64,000 nucleotides of DNA from Pedobacter sp. PLR (lineage in GTDB: Bacteria > Bacteroidota > Bacteroidia > Sphingobacteriales > Sphingobacteriaceae). Below the pieces are notes generated by a model. The model saw only the letters and a program-made list of their open reading frames with translations. It was not told the DNA's origin and ran no database searches. The stretch's first letter is position 1; each line of letters begins with the position of its first letter. The DNA is taken from positions 248,001 to 312,000 of the forward strand of contig NZ_JAPIVQ010000006.1 in NCBI RefSeq assembly GCF_026239675.1, given 5' to 3'. The translations under genes and the position numbers were made by a program. Of the stretch, positions 8,427-16,241 are shown piece by piece.

Positions 8427-9356
8427 TTGGAAAAGAACGCAAAAATATATGTAGCCGGCCATCGCGGTATGGTAGGCTCAGCAATCTATCGTAAGCTGGT
8501 TAAGGAAGGATATACCCAACTGATCACCAGAACCTCATCGGAACTTGATTTACGCAATCAGCAGGATGTGGCCGACTTCTTTGCAGCAGAAAAACCGGAA
8601 TATGTTTTCCTTGCCGCAGCGAAAGTGGGTGGGATTATCGCCAACAACACTTACAGAGCCGACTTTTTGTATGAAAATCTTTGCATTCAGAACAATGTGA
8701 TCCATGAGGCTTACAATACTGGTGTAACGAAGCTGATGTTCCTGGGATCGAGCTGTATTTATCCGAAACTGGCGCCTCAGCCATTGAAAGAAGAATACCT
8801 GCTGACCGGGCTTCTGGAAGAAACCAATGAACCCTATGCCATTGCTAAAATCGCGGGAATCAAGATGTGTGAAGCTTACAGAGCGCAATACAATTGCAAC
8901 TTTATCTCTGTGATGCCGACCAATTTGTACGGTTATAACGACAATTATCACCCACAAAACTCCCATGTGCTACCTGCATTGATCCGTAAGTTTCATGAAG
9001 CAAAGGTAAATGGCACGACGGAAGTAAACATCTGGGGTTCAGGATCACCAATGCGCGAGTTTCTTTTTGCAGACGACCTGGCAGAAGCCTGTTATTTCCT
9101 GATGCAGAATTATGATGAAGCTGGCTTTGTCAATATCGGAACCGGAGTAGACCTGAGCATCAAAGACCTTGCTTTATTGATCAAAAAAGTAATCGGTTTT
9201 GAAGGAGACCTGACCTTCGACAGCAGTAAACCAGATGGAACACCACGTAAATTAATGGATGTTTCTAAACTGCATGAATTAGGATGGAAACACAAAATAG
9301 AGCTGGAAGAAGGCATTAAAATGGCTTATCTGGACTTTCTTGCGAAACATATTTAA
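8427..9356 (+). CDS. fcl: GDP-L-fucose synthase (GDP-4-keto-6-deoxymannose epimerase/reductase)
   Basis: This 309-residue short-chain dehydrogenase makes GDP-L-fucose from GDP-4-keto-6-deoxy-D-mannose with NADPH, for surface glycans. It has the Rossmann motif GHRGMVG (G11, G14, G17), VGGIIANN, the catalytic GSSCIYP (S108/S109) and the Y137-x3-K141 pair in YAIAKIAG, followed by PTNLYGYNDNYHP and GSGSPMREFLFADDLA. The start is TTG: no upstream ATG exists in frame, and the next Met is inside the nucleotide-binding loop. No gmd is visible nearby, so its partner enzyme is encoded elsewhere. Confidence 0.95.
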   Translation: MEKNAKIYVAGHRGMVGSAIYRKLVKEGYTQLITRTSSELDLRNQQDVADFFAAEKPEYVFLAAAKVGGIIANNTYRADFLYENLCIQNNVIHEAYNTGVTKLMFLGSSCIYPKLAPQPLKEEYLLTGLLEETNEPYAIAKIAGIKMCEAYRAQYNCNFISVMPTNLYGYNDNYHPQNSHVLPALIRKFHEAKVNGTTEVNIWGSGSPMREFLFADDLAEACYFLMQNYDEAGFVNIGTGVDLSIKDLALLIKKVIGFEGDLTFDSSKPDGTPRKLMDVSKLHELGWKHKIELEEGIKMAYLDFLAKHI

Positions 9357-9418
9357 GACCGGATACCCCATTTATTTGGTTAAGGACATATTTAAGTCAC
9401 AACCAATCCAACACCGGA

Positions 9419-9474
9419 GTCATATAGTTTAAATTGATATCTTTGTAAAACAAGATAAATTTTAACTATATGAC
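9419..9474. promoter_or_regulatory. 56 bp near-perfect palindrome covering the oxyR -7 box and start codon
   Basis: The arms 9419-9435 and 9458-9474 match at 16 of 17 positions (GTCATATAGTTTAAATT against AATTTTAACTATATGAC). Inside, TATCTT 9438-9443 pairs with AAGATA 9452-9457. Two 15-mers resemble the OxyR consensus ATAGNTNNNANCTAT: 9424-9438 (ATAGTTTAAATTGAT) and 9455-9469 (ATAAATTTTAACTAT), 31 bp apart. The dyad contains the -7 box TATCTTTG and the oxyR ATG. Likely role: autoregulation by OxyR. An mRNA hairpin is an alternative. Confidence 0.6.
9438..9445 (+). promoter_or_regulatory. Candidate -7 box (TATCTTTG) for oxyR
   Basis: TATCTTTG fits TAnnTTTG exactly and lies 24 bp upstream of the oxyR ATG, in the centre of the palindrome described at 9419-9474. 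Confidence 0.5.
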
Positions 9475-10402
9475 TTTAGTTCAACTGGAATACATTGTCG
9501 CCGTAGATACCTACAGAAGCTTTGTTGGCGCCGCAGAAAAGTGTTTTGTGACACAGCCAACTTTAAGCATGCAGGTACAAAAACTGGAAGAAATGCTGAA
9601 TGTCAAGATCTTTGACCGCAGCAAACAGCCGGTAGTTCCTACAGAAATCGGCGCCCAGCTCATTGAACAGGCCAGACTAGTCCTACAGGAAAGCCAAAAA
9701 ATCAAAGAAATTATCAGCAGTCAGCAGCAAGACGTTGTTGGAGAGCTTAAAGTCGGGATTATCCCTACTGTAGCCCCGTATTTATTGCCCAGGGTGATCT
9801 CCGGCATGATGGAAAAATTTCCTGATCTGAAGCTGCTGATCTGGGAGTATACGACAGAAGACATCATTCATCACCTGAAAACGGGTGTATTGGATTGCGG
9901 CATCCTTGCCACTCCCCTTGCCGACAACAATATCAATGAGCTTCCGCTGTATTATGAAAATTTTGTGACCTATATTAGCAAGAACAGCAAGCTCTATAAA
10001 AAGAAAACTATTGATGCCAATGACCTGGAAGAAGAAAACATCTGGCTACTCAATGAAGGGCATTGTATGCGTTCTCAGGTATTGAATATTTGTCGTTCCA
10101 CAAAAGACAACCGCCTCGCGGGACTAACCTATAACACGGGAAGTGTAGAAACCCTGATCCGCATGGTTGACGTAAACAATGGAGCGACTTTACTTCCTGA
10201 ACTGGCCCTGACGGACCTGAGCAGCAAGCAACTCAGCAAAGTACGCCATTTTAAGTCGCCTGAACCGGTCAGAGAGATCAGTCTGGTGACTCATAAGAAC
10301 TTCATTAAGAAACGCATGCTGAATGCCTTAAAAGAAGAAATTCTGGCGATCATTCCTAAAGCAATGAAACAGAAAAAGAGAAAAGACGTAGTTGGGATCT
10401 AA
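9470..10402 (+). CDS. oxyR: Hydrogen peroxide-sensing LysR-type regulator OxyR
   Basis: This 310-residue LysR-type regulator has an N-terminal winged HTH (residues 1-60: LVQLEYIVAVD, FVGAAEKCFVTQPTLSMQVQKLEE) and an effector domain. The two redox cysteines of OxyR fall at C199 (LLNEGHCMRSQ) and C208 (LNICRS), the same numbers as in E. coli, in the same sequence context. In the family, peroxide forms a C199-C208 disulfide that switches on defence genes. Its own promoter sits in a long palindrome, and a matching dyad lies upstream of ahpC at 55856. It converges on sodA across a terminator. Confidence 0.95.
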   Translation: MTLVQLEYIVAVDTYRSFVGAAEKCFVTQPTLSMQVQKLEEMLNVKIFDRSKQPVVPTEIGAQLIEQARLVLQESQKIKEIISSQQQDVVGELKVGIIPTVAPYLLPRVISGMMEKFPDLKLLIWEYTTEDIIHHLKTGVLDCGILATPLADNNINELPLYYENFVTYISKNSKLYKKKTIDANDLEEENIWLLNEGHCMRSQVLNICRSTKDNRLAGLTYNTGSVETLIRMVDVNNGATLLPELALTDLSSKQLSKVRHFKSPEPVREISLVTHKNFIKKRMLNALKEEILAIIPKAMKQKKRKDVVGI

Positions 10403-10463
10403 CGAATTCTGAAAACACCTCCATTTAACTGCTGTTCAAATTGATGATAAAAGAAATAAACGA

Positions 10464-10496
10464 GAAAAGCCTGTAAGGAATCCCTACAGGCTTTTC
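10464..10496. terminator. Bidirectional terminator between oxyR and sodA
   Basis: GAAAAGCCTGTA 10464-10475 and TACAGGCTTTTC 10485-10496 form a perfect 12 bp stem with a 9-nt loop. A and T runs on both sides serve the two convergent genes. Confidence 0.85.
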
Positions 10497-10540
10497 TTTC
10501 GAAACCATCATAAGCTTATGGTAGCTTCAAAACGCGTTGA

Positions 10541-11146
10541 CTATGCTTTTTTGAAACGAGCAGCAACTGCATCCCAGTTTACTACATTCCAGAAAGCTGA
10601 AATATAATCCGGACGTCTGTTTTGATATTTTAAGTAGTAAGCATGTTCCCATACGTCCATACCCAATAGTGGAGTACCTTTTACTTCAGCGATATCCATT
10701 AATGGACTATCTTGATTTGGCGTAGAACATACTGCTAATTTGTTATCAGCAGTAACGATTAACCAGGCCCATCCTGAACCAAAACGAGTAGCACCAGCTT
10801 CTGCGAATTTAGTTTTGAAATCTGCGAAAGAACCGAAAGCAGCATTAATTGCTTCTGCCAATTCTCCTTTAGGCTCGCCACCTTTGTTTGGGCCTAAAAT
10901 TTCCCAGAATAAAGAGTGGTTATAGTGACCACCACCATTGTTTCTTACTGCTACAGGAAACTTAGAGATGTTTTTAACGATTTCTTCAATGCTTTGATTC
11001 GCTTCTGGTTTACCTTCTAAAGCTTTATTTAAGTTGGTAACGTATGCCTGGTGATGCTTACCATGGTGAATTTCCATTGTAAGTTTATCAATATGCGGTT
11101 CTAGTGCATCTGTTGCGTAAGGTAACGCAGGTAATTCAAAAGCCAT
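10541..11146 (-). CDS. sodA: Superoxide dismutase (Mn type)
   Basis: This 201-residue enzyme converts superoxide to peroxide and oxygen. The metal ligands are H27 (TMEIHHGKHH), H77 (GGGHYNHSLFW), D164 and H168 (DVWEHAYYLKYQNRRPDY). The GGGHYNH signature and the Gln in PNQDSPL (Q145) are the arrangement of Mn-dependent rather than Fe-dependent enzymes; some Bacteroidota enzymes are cambialistic, so metal use is an inference. No signal peptide, so cytoplasmic. It has its own -7 box at 11183-11190 and converges on oxyR. Confidence 0.95.
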   Translation of the reverse strand: MAFELPALPYATDALEPHIDKLTMEIHHGKHHQAYVTNLNKALEGKPEANQSIEEIVKNISKFPVAVRNNGGGHYNHSLFWEILGPNKGGEPKGELAEAINAAFGSFADFKTKFAEAGATRFGSGWAWLIVTADNKLAVCSTPNQDSPLMDIAEVKGTPLLGMDVWEHAYYLKYQNRRPDYISAFWNVVNWDAVAARFKKA

Positions 11147-11182
11147 ATTATTATATTTTAAGGTTAAATATTATTTCTTGCA

Positions 11183-11190
11183 CAAATATA
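11183..11190 (-). promoter_or_regulatory. Candidate -7 box (TATATTTG) for sodA
   Basis: CAAATATA on the plus strand reads TATATTTG on the minus strand, matching TAnnTTTG, 36 bp upstream of the sodA ATG. Confidence 0.45.
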
Positions 11191-11228
11191 ACATTCAAAC
11201 CTTAGTTTTTGTTCAATACTTTGTCAAG

Positions 11229-11702
11229 TTAGCCTCTTTTGTTGGCGAAAAACCGCGTCATTAGTGATCCGCATTCTTCCGCAAGCACGCCACCTTTCAA
11301 TTCCGTTTTCGGGTGAAGCAGGTTGGCATTTTTGGAGGTAAAACCACGTTTAGGTTCTGTTGCACCATATACGAGGCGCCCGATTTGCGTCCAGTAACTC
11401 GCACCGGCACACATTACGCAAGGCTCAATTGTTACATATAAGGTGCATTCTTTGAGGTATTTGCCCCCTAAAGTCTGTGCTGCGGCTGTAAAAGCCTGCA
11501 TTTCTGCATGAGCAGTTACATCGTTCAGCTGTTCGGTGAGGTTATATCCGCGCCCTACAATCCTGCCTTTACACACAATAATTGCTCCGATCGGGATCTC
11601 TTCTGCATCATAGGCCTTCTGCGCTTCCTGCAAAGCCAGGCGCATATAATGTTCATCTTCGGCAGCAGGGCCCTCTTCTTCTGAAAAATTAAAATAACTC
11701 AT
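11229..11702 (-). CDS. tadA: tRNA adenosine(34) deaminase / nucleoside deaminase
   Basis: This 157-residue protein carries the zinc deaminase motifs HAE (H65, proton-shuttle E67 in VTAHAEMQAF) and PCVMC (C95, C98). YVTIEPCVMCAGA and the downstream GRLVYGATEPKRG match TadA, which converts A34 to inosine in tRNA-Arg. An N-terminal acidic extension of about 17 residues (MSYFNFSEEEGPAAEDE) precedes the family core. Its ATG directly abuts the csaA stop, so the two are cotranscribed. Guanine deaminase-like relatives cannot be fully excluded. Confidence 0.9.
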   Translation of the reverse strand: MSYFNFSEEEGPAAEDEHYMRLALQEAQKAYDAEEIPIGAIIVCKGRIVGRGYNLTEQLNDVTAHAEMQAFTAAAQTLGGKYLKECTLYVTIEPCVMCAGASYWTQIGRLVYGATEPKRGFTSKNANLLHPKTELKGGVLAEECGSLMTRFFANKRG

Positions 11703-12038
11703 TTAACACATTTTACTGCCATTCGGCACAGTACCATTTAACGTTGTCAGCACAATATCTCCATTCTCATCTGCGAAACCTGTCACCAGGAATTCAGACA
11801 TAAACTTACCGATCTGTTTTTTGGGGAAATTGACGACACCTACAATCTGCTGACCTACCAGCTCTTCTTTTGAATAATGCTTAGTCACCTGCGCACTGCT
11901 CATTTTAATACCGAGGTCGCCGAAATCAACTTTCAGCTTGTAAGCGGGCTTTCTGGCCTCCGGAAAATCTGAGACTTCCAGAACCGTCCCTGCACGAAGT
12001 TCGACGTTTTCAAAATCATTCCAGGTTATTTCTTCCAT
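11703..12038 (-). CDS. csaA: tRNA-binding OB-fold protein, CsaA type
   Basis: This 111-residue protein consists of a single tRNA-binding EMAP/CsaA OB-fold: FENVELRAGTVLEVSDFPEARKPAYKLKVDFGDLGIKMSSAQVT, then GQQIVGVVNFPKKQIGKFMSEFLVTGF. CsaA was described as an export chaperone, and the fold binds tRNA. Length and the conserved NFPKKQIG segment support the call. It is the first gene of a leftward pair with tadA, with no bases between stop and next start. The region upstream is the gene-free stretch 12039-12404. Confidence 0.92.
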   Translation of the reverse strand: MEEITWNDFENVELRAGTVLEVSDFPEARKPAYKLKVDFGDLGIKMSSAQVTKHYSKEELVGQQIVGVVNFPKKQIGKFMSEFLVTGFADENGDIVLTTLNGTVPNGSKMC

Positions 12039-12129
12039 CCGCTAAAATTACAACTTATTGCCAAAACGTCAAGATCTTTAATTGAAGGAAGGTTCCGGGG
12101 AAAAAACAAGCAAAAAGCAGGAAAAAGAA

Positions 12130-12163
12130 AACAGCTGGTTTTATCGATAAAAGACAAGCTGTT
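12130..12163. repeat. Hairpin with TTTTATCGATAAAA core
   Basis: AACAGCT 12130-12136 pairs with AGCTGTT 12157-12163 around a 14 bp perfect palindrome, TTTTATCGATAAAA, at 12139-12152. It overlaps the left end of the inverted-repeat element that follows. Upstream region of csaA on the minus strand; function unknown. Confidence 0.6.
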
Positions 12164-12309
12164 GTGGTCGGGAAGAGCTCAAATCGTGGTAGGGGTTGAC
12201 TAAACTATTAGAAAGGGTTCGGATAGGTAAACCTACAGCAAACTACCAGCAACCTATACCGAACCTATACCATACCCTATCCGAAGATGCCGTTCTTCCC
12301 GACCACAAC
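12161..12309. repeat. 149 bp MITE-like element with 16 bp terminal inverted repeats
   Basis: The gene-free stretch 12039-12404 holds this element. Its ends, 12161-12176 (GTTGTGGTCGGGAAGA) and 12294-12309, are perfect 16 bp inverted repeats. Inside, TTCGGATAGG 12218-12227 pairs with CCTATCCGAA 12276-12285, GGTAGGGGTTG near 12189 pairs imperfectly with CAACCTATACC, and an 11 bp unit is repeated three times (AACCTATACC at 12251 and 12262, then a degenerate copy). No coding potential and no target-site duplication are seen. It could be a palindromic dispersed repeat or a structured RNA; copies elsewhere are not visible in this window. Confidence 0.6.
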
Positions 12310-12380
12310 CCGACCACTTCCTTCTGCTTCCCAAAAGCCCTGCTGCTCTGTAACCAGTCTGAAAACCTAATTATTTTAAG

Positions 12381-12388
12381 TAATTTTG
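12381..12388 (+). promoter_or_regulatory. Candidate -7 box (TAATTTTG) for the LysE-family gene
   Basis: TAATTTTG fits TAnnTTTG and lies 16 bp upstream of the ATG at 12405. Confidence 0.45.
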
Positions 12389-12404
12389 CCCCATCCCGAA
12401 CACC

Positions 12405-13040
12405 ATGGTACCCATTCAAGAACTTACTTATTTTGCTTTAGCAGCTTTAATGCTGGTCCTGAGTCCAGGGCCAAACATGGTGTACCTGATTTCCCGGTCT
12501 ATCACACAAGGGCGCAATGCCGGACTGGTTTCTTTAGCCGGATTGATGTGCGGTTTTCTTTTTCATATTTTCATGGTGGCTTTTGGCCTGACTGCCGTCC
12601 TGTATGCAGTTCCTCATGCTTTTACAGTGATTCAGGTTTTAGGGGTAATTTACCTGCTTTATCTCGCCTATCAGGCGGTTAAACCAAATGGGAAGCCATT
12701 GTTTGAGGCTAATACCACACTGGCGAATGATCCCCCGGCAAGACTTTTCAAAATTGGCGTGATCACGACCATGCTCAATCCTAAAGTCGCTGTTTTTTAC
12801 TTGTCCCTGTTCCCTTATTTCATCAAACCCGAATATGGATCAGTATTTCTGCAAAGCATACAATTAGGCCTTACTCAGGTCAGTATCAGTGCTTCAATTA
12901 ACTTTTTAATCGTGTTGAGCGCGTCACAGGTTGCCCGCTTTTTTGCGAATAACCCAACCTGGGTAAAGGTTCAAAAATGGGTAATGGCAAGTGTGTTGGT
13001 CGGTATGGCAATAAAAATGGCCTTGAGCGCGGCAGAATAG
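12405..13040 (+). CDS. LysE/RhtB family amino-acid exporter
   Basis: This 211-residue inner-membrane protein has about six hydrophobic segments and the LysE/RhtB signature SPGPNMVYLISRSITQGRNAGLVSLAGL near the N-terminus, followed by VLGVIYLLYLAYQA and NPKVAVFYLSLFPYFI. Members export amino acids or their derivatives such as homoserine, threonine or leucine; the substrate cannot be read from sequence. It stands alone, with its own -7 box and a short leader, next to the repeat element. A frame starting at 12386 is a shadow. Confidence 0.92.
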   Translation: MVPIQELTYFALAALMLVLSPGPNMVYLISRSITQGRNAGLVSLAGLMCGFLFHIFMVAFGLTAVLYAVPHAFTVIQVLGVIYLLYLAYQAVKPNGKPLFEANTTLANDPPARLFKIGVITTMLNPKVAVFYLSLFPYFIKPEYGSVFLQSIQLGLTQVSISASINFLIVLSASQVARFFANNPTWVKVQKWVMASVLVGMAIKMALSAAE

Positions 13041-13156
13041 CATTTCGAATGGGCAAGACCAGATAGAACTGTTTTATCTACTACAGATTCCCCTCAGCTA
13101 TACAGCGGTTATTTTTTCGACCAAATCCTTCAACCTAAAAAGAGCATTGTTTTTCC

Positions 13157-13164
13157 TAACTTTG
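13157..13164 (+). promoter_or_regulatory. Candidate -7 box (TAACTTTG) for the RlmI-type gene
   Basis: TAACTTTG fits TAnnTTTG and ends 4 bp before the ATG at 13169, so the mRNA would be almost leaderless. Confidence 0.4.
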
Positions 13165-13168
13165 CAGC

Positions 13169-14353
13169 ATGATTGATGTAATACTTAAAAAAGGAAAAGA
13201 AAAAGCGGCAATGCTTCACCATCCCTGGATCTTTTCAGGAGCAATTGATAAAATTAAGGGGAAGCCAGAAAATGGTGAAATCGTTAAAGTTTGTTCTGCA
13301 ACAGCAGAGTTTCTTGCCTATGCGTATTACAATGCCGAATCAAGGGTAGCACTGAGGTTAATGGAATGGGACGAAAGTAAGACCATTGACAAATCATGGT
13401 ACCAGTTAAAACTTCGTGATGCAATTGCTTCAAGACAGCATTTGTTAAACGAAAACACCAATACCTGCAGATTAGTATTCAGTGAAGCCGATTTCCTTCC
13501 CGGATTAATCGTAGATAAATATGCAGACTTCCTTTCCCTTCAAATCCTGAGTTCAGGAATGGAGAATGCGAAGGCAGAGCTGATTGAAATTTTAATTGAA
13601 GAGTTAAACCCAAGAGGTATCTTCGATAAAAGTGATGCTGGTGCACGTAAACATGAAAACATGGAAGCGACTCAAGGCTTACTTTGGGGCGAAACTCCAC
13701 CGGAATTCATTGAAGTTAAGGAAAACGGAATTGCTTACCACATCAATATTGCAGACGGACAAAAATCAGGTTTCTATTGCGATCAGCGTGATAACCGCGA
13801 TATTCTTGCCGCTTATAGCAAGGATAAAAACGTGTTGGACTGCTTCTGCTACAGCGGTGGTTTCACATTAAACAGCTTAAAACAAGGTGCAGCGCATGTA
13901 ACCAGTGTAGACAGTTCTGCATTGGCGATCGAAACCTTAAAACATAATCTGGAACTTAACGGACTGGAAGCATCCCGTCAGGACAGCATTCAATCTGACG
14001 TCAACAAACAATTACGTGTTTTCAAAGAAGAAGGCAAGAAGTTCGACGTAATTGTATTGGATCCACCTAAATATGCACCTTCACGTTCTGCATTAGACAG
14101 GGCTGCAAGGGCTTATAAGGACCTGAACAGACTAGGAATGCTGTTGCTTGAAAAAGGTGGCATCCTGGCTACTTTCTCTTGCTCCGGAGCTGTAGACATG
14201 GAGACCTTCAAGCAAATCATCGCCTGGGCCGCTTTAGACGCAGGAAGAGAAGTGCAGATCCTGAAACAATTCCACCAGCCAGAAGACCATCCAATCCGGG
14301 TTTCTTTCCCTGAAGGTGAGTACCTGAAAGGTTTGTTACTAAGAGTACTTTAA
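13169..14353 (+). CDS. rlmI: Class I SAM-dependent rRNA methyltransferase, RlmI family
   Basis: This 394-residue protein has an N-terminal PUA domain (HHPWIFSGAIDKIKGKPENGEIV) and a C-terminal Rossmann methyltransferase. Motifs are DGQKSGFYCDQRDNR, the SAM site VLDCFCYSGGFTLNSL, acidic VDSSALAIE, LDPPKYAPSR and the catalytic Cys motif FSCSG. RlmI methylates C1962 of 23S rRNA to m5C; homologues in this family all share these motifs, so the exact target is inferred. It overlaps by 4 bp with the end of the convergent small membrane gene. Confidence 0.9.
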   Translation: MIDVILKKGKEKAAMLHHPWIFSGAIDKIKGKPENGEIVKVCSATAEFLAYAYYNAESRVALRLMEWDESKTIDKSWYQLKLRDAIASRQHLLNENTNTCRLVFSEADFLPGLIVDKYADFLSLQILSSGMENAKAELIEILIEELNPRGIFDKSDAGARKHENMEATQGLLWGETPPEFIEVKENGIAYHINIADGQKSGFYCDQRDNRDILAAYSKDKNVLDCFCYSGGFTLNSLKQGAAHVTSVDSSALAIETLKHNLELNGLEASRQDSIQSDVNKQLRVFKEEGKKFDVIVLDPPKYAPSRSALDRAARAYKDLNRLGMLLLEKGGILATFSCSGAVDMETFKQIIAWAALDAGREVQILKQFHQPEDHPIRVSFPEGEYLKGLLLRVL

Positions 14354-14607
14354 CCGGCAGGTTCTTCGGAACCTTCAGACAGTTGATCATATTCCCCTTT
14401 CAGCGCATAATAGCCGAATATCACCAGGCCTGCGCTGATTGGGATAAAAATGAATAAGATAATCCCCCATTGTAAGGCCGTATTCGTCTTTTCCACCCCT
14501 TCCGCAGCCAATCCTACTTTTTCATAAGCCTGCAAGAATAAAAAGATGATAGATACGGGTCCCAATATCATCCAAAACAGTCCTAATCCTTTTTTTAATC
14601 CGTTCAT
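14350..14607 (-). CDS. Small two-helix membrane protein next to MFS transporter
   Basis: This 85-residue protein has two hydrophobic helices: LGLFWMILGPVSIIFLFLQAY and ALQWGIILFIFIPISAGLVIFGYYAL. A short linker joins them and the acidic tail reads EYDQLSEGSEEPAG. I do not recognise a function. The ATG at 14607 is chosen over a TTG at 14637 that would overlap the transporter. It lies 19 bp downstream of the MHS transporter and is probably cotranscribed, so it may be an accessory subunit. The pairing is an inference from position only. Confidence 0.65.
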   Translation of the reverse strand: MNGLKKGLGLFWMILGPVSIIFLFLQAYEKVGLAAEGVEKTNTALQWGIILFIFIPISAGLVIFGYYALKGEYDQLSEGSEEPAG

Positions 14608-14626
14608 AATCTTGTTTTTTAGGAGG

Positions 14627-16162
14627 TTAATCTTCAATTTCTGCTTCCACAGGTTTTTTATTAGACAGGTAAATCGCGCCGATTACAAAGCTCAGTGTAG
14701 CGATGCCAATAGGATACCAGAGGCCGGATAAAGGCGTGGAACCGGAGAAACTGGCAATCAGCGTGGCGATAAAAGGCACCAGACCACCAAATACCCCATT
14801 TCCAACATGGTAAGGCAGCGACATAGAGGTATACCTGATCTTTGTAGGGAACAATTCCACTAAAAATGCGGCTATAGGTCCGTAAACCATGGTTACCAAT
14901 AAGATCTGGAAGAAAATCAGGAATACAAATTTCCAGAATACCGGGGTCGATAGCTTTTTATCTTTCAGCAGCTCCGGGTGGATTTCCACCGGTTTATCCG
15001 CAGCTGCAAATTTTGTATGAGATTGTACTTTATGATAACTGCTGCCATCCAATAAAGTCACCAGGGCAGTAGTGGTAACCAGACTATCCGCAGTACCATT
15101 GATAGCCGTACGCGTAATCACCGGGTCCGAAACAGCGGAAATATCCTGCTGCGTTACTTTACTGAAATCTGTATCGTCTAAAAATATCTGATATATAGGC
15201 CGGTAAAAGATAATTCCGAGCAACATCCCTGTCAGCATGATCCACTTCCGACCTACCCGGTCGCTCCAGGAGCCAAAGATCACAAAGAAAGGGGTCGCAA
15301 AGGCGATTCCCCAAAGCAGTATATACCTGGAATCATTGAAATCGACCTTACAGGTGTTTTCAATGAAGGATTGCGCATAAAATTGTCCGGTGTACCAGAT
15401 CACGCCCTGTCCCATTGTTGCGCCAAACAAGGCCAGCAATACCATTTTAAAATTCGCTTTATTATTGAAACTCTCCTTTAAAGGGTTTTTCGAAACTTTT
15501 CCTTCTGTTTTCAATTTTGTAAACATCGGAGACTCGTGCATTTTCATCCTGATATAGATCGATACACCGACCAGCAGAATCGACAATAAAAATGGAATTC
15601 TCCAGCCCCATGCGGCGAAATCATCTGCGCCTAACAGGTTTTTGGTGAGCACAATCACGCCCAGCGACAAAAATAAACCACCTGTAGCGGTTGTCTGAAT
15701 CCAACTCGTGAAAAATCCCCGTTTATTGGCGGGTGCATGTTCGGCCACATAAGTCGCGGCGCCACCATATTCTCCACCCAATGCCAAACCCTGCACCAGG
15801 CGCAGAATCAACACCAAAATGGGTGCAGCATACCCAATACTCGAATAAGAAGGGATCAGGCCAATTAAAAAGGTGGAACCACCCATCAATACCAAAGTCA
15901 GTAGAAACGTGTATTTACGCCCGATTAAATCGCCGAGGCGGCCAAATACCAGGGCACCAAAGGGCCTCACTATAAACCCTGCAGCAAAAATTGCCAGCGT
16001 ATTGATCAGCGCAGAAGCCCCTGCATCAGCAGGAAAGAGCTGTGCCCCGATAATTGTAGCCAGGCTACCAAAAATGTAAAAATCATACCATTCAATCAAT
16101 GTCCCCAGAGAAGAGGCACCAATGACTTTGAAAATACTGTTCTTCTGTAGTTCCGGGTTCAT
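14627..16162 (-). CDS. MFS transporter, metabolite:H+ symporter (ProP-like) family
   Basis: This 511-residue inner-membrane transporter has the MHS pattern GTLIEWYDFYIFGSLA, RPFGALVFGRLGDLIGRKYTF and RLVQGLALGGEYGGAATYVAEHAP. Substrates in the family include proline/betaine, citrate, ketoglutarate and shikimate; none can be chosen here. It is longer than usual: after GRKWIMLTGMLLGI near residue 310 comes a hydrophilic insertion of about 70-80 residues (DDTDFSKVTQQDISAV to HPELLKDKKLS) before the last four helices. The small membrane gene downstream may be its partner. Confidence 0.9.
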   Translation of the reverse strand: MNPELQKNSIFKVIGASSLGTLIEWYDFYIFGSLATIIGAQLFPADAGASALINTLAIFAAGFIVRPFGALVFGRLGDLIGRKYTFLLTLVLMGGSTFLIGLIPSYSSIGYAAPILVLILRLVQGLALGGEYGGAATYVAEHAPANKRGFFTSWIQTTATGGLFLSLGVIVLTKNLLGADDFAAWGWRIPFLLSILLVGVSIYIRMKMHESPMFTKLKTEGKVSKNPLKESFNNKANFKMVLLALFGATMGQGVIWYTGQFYAQSFIENTCKVDFNDSRYILLWGIAFATPFFVIFGSWSDRVGRKWIMLTGMLLGIIFYRPIYQIFLDDTDFSKVTQQDISAVSDPVITRTAINGTADSLVTTTALVTLLDGSSYHKVQSHTKFAAADKPVEIHPELLKDKKLSTPVFWKFVFLIFFQILLVTMVYGPIAAFLVELFPTKIRYTSMSLPYHVGNGVFGGLVPFIATLIASFSGSTPLSGLWYPIGIATLSFVIGAIYLSNKKPVEAEIED

Positions 16163-16241
16163 ACGTTAAGGAAATTTGGCTTCAGAAATAAAGCTACTAT
16201 TTATTCTCAAATATTAACTGTACGCAAAAGGAATTCGCAAA

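Noticed and set aside
12161..12309. CRISPR-like repeat array
   Set aside because: The repeats are an inverted pair plus three short 11 bp tandem units with no regular spacers.
12196..12441. 81-residue open frame across the gene-free gap
   Set aside because: It runs through the inverted-repeat element and into the LysE gene in another frame; composition is Pro/Leu-rich with no family features.
13061..13079. Short hairpin AGATAGAAC/GTTTTATCT after the LysE gene
   Set aside because: Stem is short, contains a G.T pair and lacks a T tract, so I do not call it a terminator.
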